DNA from: Ridgeia piscesae
Taxonomy: Eukaryota > Annelida > Polychaeta > Sabellida > Siboglinidae
Assembly (NCBI GenBank): GCA_025642075.2
Contig: JAODUO010000432.1
Coordinates: 454,501-518,500 of the forward strand
Direction of reading: 5' to 3'
Length of the DNA: 64,000 nt
Shown in pieces: positions 55,701 through 64,000 of this stretch (the first letter of the stretch is position 1; every line of letters begins with the position of its first letter). Position numbers and translations under genes: made by a program. Under the pieces are notes generated by a model that did no database searches, was not told where the DNA came from, and saw nothing but the letters and a program-made list of their open reading frames with translations.

Positions 55701-58700
55701 CTTAGCACTGTTAGCAGATGTCTGTATGCTATGTTACTTATGTAGATGTTGACAGAAGTCATGGAAACCCACACATGTAATTTTGATTGTTTCTTTCACG
55801 TTTAATGCTGTAATATAGACTGAAAAAATGTGCACTGACTGTTCTCTAGTTTAAGATGTGTTTTTCTTGTGACATGTATAACTTGAATATACGCTGTTAT
55901 TTATTAATAAGTTGTGTCATGGTATAAAGGAAATGACCATATATTTCAGGAGGTGATTCAGCAAGGCTTGATGCTGATGTACTAGAAGACTTTGTCAGTT
56001 GTCTCATTGAAATCGTGGTTGATGTGCCTGTCTCGTAAGTGTCTACTGAACACTCTGTATGAACATGACCAACAACAAATACTGACGTTTCAGTTGTAAC
56101 TATGAAAGTACTTTGCGCCAAGTGGTTAATGTTGCAGCGTTATTTTAATCTTAAAGTTGTATATCAGTTGTATCAATTGAAAGTATAATAATGGAAAATA
56201 TGTCATCAGATGTAGATATATTATGATTATATTAAATATTTAATAGTATATTTTGAATTTTAGTTTCCTTGTGGCAAATGTTGTCAGGCTTTGTGTGTTT
56301 ACAACATTTGAGCTTGACACCAATATCATAAATGTTTGTTTGGGGTGCAATAACATATATTTGTTATAAGATCGAAGTCATGATAGTGAGTCCTTTTGGT
56401 GCTGTCTTGAACCTTGGGCAAATTCGTTCACTCGACATTGCCCACTTTTACTTAGTAGCATGACTGAGTACCTGCCTACAGATAGTGGTGGATGTTTATG
56501 TCCCAGTAGTCTTCATGCAATAACTGCGGTGTGGCTCAGTTCTTCCCAGAGAGGTGGAGATGGTGTCCAGTTGAATACATATGCAGGGGTGTGAAGGGGA
56601 AAGCATTTTGAGCAGTCCCAAAAGACAGGATACCATGCTATGAATGTGACAGAAAATAACATACTTGAGTCTGACTGAGTGGAATAAATGTCTTTTGTTA
56701 CAGAGACACAACTTACCAGATGCACTATGAGTGTCTCAACATGTTGCTAGTGTTGCTCTCAATGCAGATGTTCCAGACGCGTCCGGCCAACGAGTCGTAT
56801 ATCTATCGCATCTTCATGCAGGGCAAATGGTGAGTAACTTGACCATTTTCATCTTGAAGTTATAACATCTTTGAATGGATGCATGTTCGAGTGTCTCCGA
56901 ACAGTCACTTAATTTATACCTCTCAAGAAACTACATGTCTATTCGAATATTTCTACCAAATCTCCATCTTCGTCAGTGGGCTGACCTCAGTGGTGACCGA
57001 GAGATTTAAGACAAAATATTCATACAGATTCAGTTTCCTGAGAGGTAAAAAAAGTATGTGAAAACATGTTAACATTTACTTATGGCTTTTTCCCATGGAT
57101 GAGGCTGTTAATCACCTTTCACATTGCATTCAGAAGTAATTTGTTGTTGTTCCATTTTTTAAAGTTTGGCTTAATTTTTATTCATGAGTGTGTGTTCTTG
57201 AAGACACCAGTCTAGCTATCAACCATTCTGTTTCAGTTCAATTCATGCATGTGTGCTTATGAATAGCTGCCATTATCAACTGTTTTTTCTTCAATGTTAG
57301 CCAGATATAGTTCACAAAATCACTAGGGTATCTATCTTTATCAAACATTTTGTTTCAATTCAATCTATCTGCTTGTGTTCATGAAGACACTATTGCAACT
57401 GTCATTATCAACCATTCTGTTTCAGTTCAATCCATGCGTGTGTGTTCATGAAGACATTAGTGCAGCGTTTCATAGAGCAGCAGCCATGTCCTGCGAGCAT
57501 GCAGGTGGACAACAACACTCATGGCGCCCTCTATGGCATCACCAGCTCTGTCGCATGTAGGTCACTCCATCACATGTAGGTCACTCCGTGACATGTAGGT
57601 CACTCCGTCAAATGTAGGTCACTTGTGGACCTCGCTGACCTCTCTACAAAACCTTTACATTGAGAAACAGTATCTGTATATAATGCAAGTAAATCACTAT
57701 ATAAAGCATACTTGTCCTTCAGTTTTGTTAGACTGCCTGTGAACCTCAAATGTAACAGAAGTAGCATAATAACTATGCATTCATACACTAAATATAATGA
57801 AATCATTCTGTCTGAAAACATAGAGTTCAAAAGCTTAATTTGTCTTTGTGGTCAATAAACACTTCCGATTCCAATGTCCAAAATTAATACATATAAACAG
57901 TCATTGTGGACTGACATTTTTTTCTGAAAACGTGTGAAAATACATACATCCAACATCAACTTTGGGCATGTACAAATAACAACTAGCCAAAAACAGATAA
58001 TGATTGTGTACATTGTTAGAGTGTGCGAAAACATGCAGTATCCGAGTACATTGAGCCATTGTTATGTTGCAGCGGGTCTGTGGACTGTGATGACCCTGGG
58101 ACTGGCTGGGAAGGGAGCGGAGGTAGAGACGGCAGACCTTGTGTCGGACAAACTGCTGGCCAAGCAGAGTCTGCTACTCATCCTGGTGCTAGCCAACCAC
58201 TGCACCAGTGACCTGGAGCTACACAACCCCTATCGACAGGCCCTGTTCTCATTCACCGACTCTCAGGGTCAGTAGCTTCTCTCGCCTTATATGTCACCCG
58301 AGTAAAATCACAAATTTATTCTGCACGTGAGCGAAAAATAGATGGTTACAAACAGAAACGGCTGTCTGGGTCATGTCTTATTTTCTGTCAAATTGTAATA
58401 TAGCATTATATCCTCTCTTGTTGGGCTCAGGATGCTTTACATTTCACCCCCAGCACATCTATTCTGTTGGATTCCATCTCAACCTCTGGGAAGAGTTCAG
58501 CCACACTGCAATTATTGCATGAAGAGTATTGGGCCATAAATATCCACCACTGCCTGTTGTTTTGTGATTTGGGCAGAATTAGTACATTAAAATATATTTT
58601 AATGCTTTTGTGTTTAACAATGATATGTATTGAAAAATAATCTGTCGTACATATTATATTGATATAGTATTGGCTCAAGTATAAAATGTTGAAGATCCGG

Positions 58701-61700
58701 TTCTGAAGTCTTACATATACCAGTGCTGTGATAAAACATAAATAGGTATTTCCTGGTATTTAACTTTTGCTCTGCAGTGATAACGTCTTGATGTGTTATA
58801 CCATAGAAATCATTTATTTTAACTGATGCCTGGTATCATTTTTACTGTTGCCTGCTTCGTAGATTCAGCTCCAGCGTCGAGTCCTACTCTCGCAGTGGCG
58901 ACGTTCAAGGTGAACTTCTCAAAACTCTACGAGACAATATGTGCAACACTGAAGGATGACCAGACGACACTTCTCCTTTATTTACTACTCCATCGCAACC
59001 TTGCCATGAAGGCATTCATTCTGTCCCGCACCAGCATGGATTCCCTCGTAAGTGATTTCTTACTGTGTCTTCTCTCGTGTAGTAGGACCTTGGTTCATTC
59101 GTCCTTCTCTCGCAGCATCTTCTTATTCTTATGTACACCTTTCCACGTCAGTTTGTATTGTTAGTAAACAACTTCCTTTCAACATGGTCTTTTTAGTACC
59201 TCTTAGTGCCATTTTTAGATGGACAACAAAAGTTAAAACGTAACTTTGGAGCATTTAGTTGAAATTCACTGTGTTTCGATCTAACACATGTGGATATTTG
59301 TCTTGTGCTGAAGTCATGTGATGTAGCAAGTTTCAGCCAAAACAGTCAAAAGTAAGTTTTCATTTGTGCTCTCTAGTCAGATCTTGGAGCTATGGAGAAC
59401 ATTTTCCATAGCCAGAATTATATGTTTTTCACTTGTTTTTGTCTATTCCTGATAACCACTGCCAAATCATTACAGAAAATGATTTTGCTACTAGTCTGTT
59501 ACAGCCAAGTCCAAACCTCGTCAACAGATATTTTCTGGGAGCATATTTATTCAGCACTGCATATTATGTCTGTATTGTCATACGTTACATTGTGTTCATT
59601 GCGTGTCATGTGACGTTGTGTCTGTCGGCCAGCCAATCATCGCCTGTGTGTGTCGTAGGTGATGCCAATCCTACGCATCCTGTACGCGGCCCAGGAGAGT
59701 AACTCTCACCACATCTACATGGCTCTTATAGTGCTCCTGGTGCTCAGTGAGGACGACAACTTCAACAAGGCTGTACATGAGACGGTATGGAGAGTTCATA
59801 AAGTACAGGGTTGTAACAATGTCATGCCTTCACAACATGGTACATGTCAAGACACAATACAATACATTACAACTTTAGTCATCCCTGTATGGATAATTAG
59901 ATAATACTTACTGCAGTTAAAGCGACATGATCAGTTTGTGGCTTTTTATTACTATTGCAAAATCATGTTAATCAGTATAAGTTATAACTATTGTAGCTTC
60001 CTGACCGCCAATAAATATTTTATCGAAACAGAACTGACTTTGTAATGTTAAACGTCGAATGTTTATAAGAATCCCGATGCTGTCACTCAAATCGCCACGA
60101 GTGACACCCACCCTTTGACCTTTACCAACTGAGAGCCGTGCACCTGGCTGGGTGTGGCAGAGTTAAGCGCCCTTACTGCGTCTATTTTCAACCCCTAAAT
60201 GGTACATGAAAACATATTTTGACTGTCTTTATGCTATAATAGGTATAATTATATAGGTATAATTTATACTGTATAACATGATTTTGCAATAAAAATAAAA
60301 AGCCACGAATGGACCATGTCGCTTTAAAATGGTGTTGGCTCTTATGGCTGTTGTGTTGTGGTCGGTTGGATGATGGGCATCTGTCGTCTGTGACAAGAAG
60401 AGACCTGTTATATTTTGCAATACTAGCTGTATGGTGTGGTGGTTTTTTAGGAGTTTAAACTGTTCTGTTGGTGATATAAGGACTAAATATAAACATGCAT
60501 GTAACATTAATGTACATTTTTAAATAACCAAATCTTGTGCAGTTTACAAACTGCTGTTCATTCATCAAAAGTGAAGCAGAATATCGGTGTTAGATATTTT
60601 CCGAAACATCTATATGTGATCAGTGTATCGAAATATTGTATTTCAGGTAGCTTCTCGTGACTTTTCATTACAATGCTAATACAGTAACATCTCCAGCAGT
60701 TATTTTTTATTGGCACTGTTTGTGATCGTCATGGAAAACATCGTCATTGATATGTGCTAATTTCTAATCATCTGCTATTTGTCTATGAAAGTATAAATAA
60801 ATTATTGGTGCTGTTTAAGTTGTGTATTCCATATGATGCCAAGTACAGTATAATGGATCAAACATAATCCACATAATGACAGTGACACTTTGAATATAAA
60901 TTTACTGATTGGTTATTCTTGTGCATTCCTTTAAGGTGTTGAAAAATGTGACATGGTTCAAGGAACGACAGATCAGTGAGATCACATTAGGAGGAATGTT
61001 AATTCTCGTCGTCATACGCACGATACAGTACAACATGACCAAAATGAGGGTGAGTGAAACTAGTAGATGGAAATTGTACTTAGAACAGTCAGAATAAAAT
61101 AAACAGATGTTTACTGCAACTGTTTGAAAAAGCAAAATACTCCAGTTGTACGTATGGAAAAGGGTACTTCCAGGTAATACAGAATTTCTCTGTGCCATAA
61201 ATTTGGCTACTTCTTGTTTTGCAGAAGTAAGTGGATTACAATATTAAAACTTCTGAAATGTTACGTGAAGGTACATATGTAACCCACCACAACAAATGAG
61301 GTATTTGGTTGCACAGTCTTATTCTGCCAACAATAGCTGTCTAGATCGTATATCATAAATATTGTAACCTGGACAGATAATGCAAAACTGTTAACTTAAA
61401 TGTATTTACAAACCAACTTATTAAGAAGCAATTAAAGTTTGTTTCAGTAAATAAACAAATACTGAAGATGTTGCAATAAATGACGTCTCATTTTAAAGCT
61501 CCCCATCTGCAGAATCAAAAAAATACAAAACTCCATTTCACAGCTGTGTGACTCAATACACACAGCTGTGTGACTCAATACACACAACTGTGTGACTTAA
61601 TACTCTCAGCTGTGTGACTCAATACACACAGTTGTGTGACTTAATACACTCAGCTGTGTGACTTAATACACACAGCTGTGTGACTTAATATACTCAGTTG

Positions 61701-64000
61701 TGTGACTTAATACACTCAGCAGGGTGACTTAATACACTCAGCTGTGTGACTTAATACACACAGCTGTGTGACTTAATATACTCAGTTGTGTGACTTAATA
61801 CACTCAGCAGTGTGACTTAATACTCTCAGCTGTGTGACTTAATACACTCAGCTGTGTGACTTAATACACTCAGCTGTGTGACTTAATACACTCAGCTGTG
61901 TGACTTAATACACTCAGCTGTGTGACTTAATACACTCAGCAGTGTGACTTAATACACTCAGCTGTGTGACTCAATACACTCGGCTGTGTGACTCAATACA
62001 CTCGGCTGTGTGACTTAATACACTCGGCTGTGTGACTTAATACACTCAGCTGTGTGACTTAATACACTCAGCTGTGTGAATTAATACACTGAACTGTGTG
62101 ACTTAATACACACTGCTGTGGCAGGTTACACATATGAAGATGTCTAATGCAATAAAATATTGACAGCAAAATAAATAATATAAAAAGCATGTAATAGTAA
62201 AAATATATAACAGATTATTTTAATCGTGTATAATGTGCACTAGTGTGTACTGTTACGTGTGTGAGCTGACGACTACTTGCTGTTGCTGTGTTCCAGGACA
62301 AATACCTCCACACCAACTGTCTGGCGGTGCTTGCCAACATGTCTGCTCAGTTCCACGGCCTGCATCCCTACGTCTCCCAGAGAATAGTCAGGTAGGTCTG
62401 TGCATCAATCCCACCTGTACACAACCATGTCAACACGCCCACGTAGTGTCTGTATCAGTGATGTTGCAACAGGGGTGAGCTTATAAGGGAAATGCATCAT
62501 TAAACAGAATCTATTGCTAAATTTCACATTTTTTCATAAAATCATGTTACATTGTATAAACTATATATATGTCATGCTGATAGCCAACGTGTGTTTATGG
62601 AAGCTTTGTATGTTGCTGAAATTAAGCATTTAGAAATAGTTTGTTTATCTTTTAAAGTGATGACTTCAAAAGCAATACTTATATGAGATGAATGTGTGTG
62701 TCACATTGTATCTCAGCATATCTCCATTTTCTAAGGAAAAATCCAAATTCACTTTCAGAGATGGGGTGACAGTGTAGTAATTATTTTTAACGTTGAACTA
62801 CTGGGTCACCGTGTCCCATTACTTTATCTTGGTATAGATAGCTTTCAATATACAAGAACCAACTCGGTTTAAAAGAGTAAAATTTGGCTTATGAGATCAT
62901 AAGGATATTAGTGAAGTGGTCGATAGATTGCTCTTTAATCAGGTTAGGTAAACATCTGTTTTGTTCAGTGTGAAACATGTTGCAGGTGTCTTAATTAGTC
63001 AATGATGGTAAAACCTGTGTGAGGTGTGGCTAAAGTCTGATTTGCTGAGTCGGTTTTGTCTTGTGTTTGGGAAACTTTGGAAATGTCAGCTGTTTCATTA
63101 ATAGTTTTAGATCTGTTCACTAGATGGCAGCATAGTTTTTGTTTTCACCTGCATAAGTAACTTTCAAACTACTTACATTTACACAGCTGGTGCAGTTTGG
63201 AAGCTTCAGCAATACAGTTCATTACACATTGTTTTAGTTCACACAGTTGTATTTAATAAACAAGTTACTTGCTAATGACTGGCAGATATAATCAATATTC
63301 TTCATAAATACATTACTTGGAATGCTGAAGTTAAGATGAAGTTCATTTGAACAGGTAAAAGTAATGCTCTTTAAGCGACAGTTCTGGATACTTATCTATA
63401 TAAGAGCTGACCTTACTTTTCCCTTTTTATGTGAATTTCATTAATCTGTTTTCAGTTTATTCGCACTGCTACTTAAAAAACACACAAAACTTGTGGAGCA
63501 AATTCGCCAGTCAGCCATGAATGAAAGCGATGCCCCACGGGAAAATGATACCACACCAGACACTGGCACTGACTACGTAAGTTGTTATGTTGAAATTCCA
63601 CTGGCGCTTCACACGTACGGCTGCCACAGGCCACTTTTAACTATTACCCTGTATTCTTTGTTACTAAAATAGTGCTTTGAGCATTCATAAACAAAATTGA
63701 ACTATATTTATACTCTGGTTTCCCCAGTGTATGGATCTGTTTTGTTAGTGTTGGTACAACTAAGTATATGTACAAGTCTGTTGTGTAAATGCTTTGTTGT
63801 GTAAATGTAAATTTAGCCTGTACAAACTGTTTACAAAATTAAAACAACATGGCTGTTATTTTGTATATAAAGAATTGACACCGATTTAAAAAAATCTAAA
63901 CTCAGATACCAAAGTGATAAACCACATTAAAATACAGGTATGGTATAAAAGGGTTGGAGAATAAACAACATATATACGAATACGAATACATTTATTTCAG
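52729..64000 (+). CDS. DYM: Dymeclin (DYM), first 12 coding exons; 3' end outside window
   Basis: Coding exons: 52729-52868, 54675-54821, 55254-55381, 55950-56034, 56704-56829, 57426-57556, 58073-58267, 58863-59047, 59659-59784, 60936-61049, 62297-62391, 63456-63576. Junctions are phase-consistent and give about 531 residues of an expected 670 or so. Dymeclin is a peripheral, N-myristoylated protein of the ER/Golgi boundary, and its loss causes Dyggve-Melchior-Clausen dysplasia in humans. The start [11 protein letters not shown] keeps Gly2 and a Ser at position 6, as needed for myristoylation. Conserved blocks include [87 protein letters not shown] and [19 protein letters not shown]. The protein is mostly amphipathic helices, as in the family. 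Window bases 63985-64000 end in tttatttcag, a 3' splice site, so exon 13 should start at the next base. Identity is certain. Confidence 0.96.
53450..54162 (-). repeat. Unclassified dispersed repeat, copy 3
   Basis: The longest copy of the family, also seen at 2732-3105 and 19795-20510, inserted antisense in DYM intron 1. The reverse complement starts 'atcaaaagaaagctctgtgagtggcc' near 54162 and ends 'ataggaacagtatgttaaagg...agggttaa' near 53450. No terminal inverted repeats or protein domain were seen. Confidence 0.75.
56375..56645 (+). mobile_element. SINE family 1, 5'-truncated copy in DYM intron 4
   Basis: Matches 26765-27005 over most of its length: 'accttgggcaaattcgttcact', 'gagtacctg...agtggtggat', 'cttcatgcaataactgcggtgtggct', then the tail 'aaagcattttgagcagtccc'. 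The tRNA-like head is missing. Confidence 0.8.
57178..57425 (+). repeat. Degenerate 60-65 bp tandem repeat carrying the DYM exon 6 acceptor
   Basis: Near-copies of 'cattctgtttcagttcaatccatgcgtgtgtgttcatgaagaca' begin near 57178 (partial), 57225, 57344 and 57412. The last contains the functional 3' splice site (57421-57425) and the first bases of exon 6. Upstream copies are decoys with stops or a lost AG. Confidence 0.8.
57553..57622 (+). repeat. 19-bp tandem repeat of the DYM exon 6 donor
   Basis: Four successive copies of gcat/acat followed by gtaggtcactcc. The first contains the functional exon 6 donor (exon ends 57556). The others place an identical GTAGGT every 19 bases downstream. Confidence 0.9.
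58427..58565 (-). mobile_element. SINE family 1 fragment, antisense in DYM intron 7
   Basis: The reverse complement reads 'agtggtggatatttatggcccaatactcttcatgcaataattgcagtgtggctg', matching the bodies of the copies at 26.8 and 56.5 kb. Confidence 0.75.
61550..62114. repeat. 22-bp minisatellite, about 25 units, DYM intron 10
   Basis: The unit is ctcagctgtgtgacttaataca with a few a/g and c/t variants ('cagcagtgtgac', 'cggctgtgtgac'). It ends about 180 bases before exon 11 and does not include the splice site. Confidence 0.96.

Overview
This is eukaryotic (animal) genomic DNA: AT-rich, with short coding exons split by long introns, GT-AG splice sites (one GC-AG), SINEs, decayed LINEs, an LTR retroelement and many minisatellites. 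Four protein genes can be read by joining exons in phase, and all four belong to animal families. Repeat content, intron sizes and protein divergence suggest a non-vertebrate, perhaps a mollusc or other lophotrochozoan; the phylum is inference.

Layout. (1) 1-9.9 kb: no convincing gene; a duplicated block, one copy of an unclassified dispersed repeat, a CpG-richer stretch and a 1.5 kb imperfect satellite. (2) 9.93-21.66 kb, minus strand: complete MESD, the ER chaperone of LRP-type receptors, in 5 coding exons. Its large introns hold a broken Ty3/gypsy-type element, itself cut by a TA-flanked DNA transposon, plus LINE relics. (3) 24.24-43.11 kb, plus strand: complete USP8 deubiquitinase, 22 coding exons, about 1096 aa, with dimerisation, rhodanese-like, WW, 14-3-3 motif and USP catalytic parts. 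(4) 43.1-47.0 kb: intergenic, with a 31-bp minisatellite. (5) 47.0-51.45 kb, minus strand: a complete 285-aa MIF4G-domain gene, 5 coding exons. (6) 52.73-64.0 kb, plus strand: dymeclin (DYM), first 12 coding exons (about 531 aa); the last window bases are a 3' splice site, so the gene continues outside.

MESD/USP8 and MIF4G/DYM each form a head-to-head pair. The genes do not form one pathway: USP8 acts at endosomes, MESD in the ER, dymeclin at ER/Golgi membranes, and MIF4G proteins in translation or mRNA handling.

The most unusual pattern is that minisatellites start or end exactly on splice sites. In USP8 the exon 8 donor is the first unit of a 20-bp array and the exon 14 acceptor is the last unit of a 15 x 22-bp array. 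The exon 7 and exon 18 acceptors also come from short repeats, and the exon 18 donor opens a CACT array. In DYM both ends of exon 6 are tandemly copied, and in the MIF4G gene the exon 2 acceptor is present three times exactly 45 bp apart. I found no CRISPR, operon or prokaryotic system.
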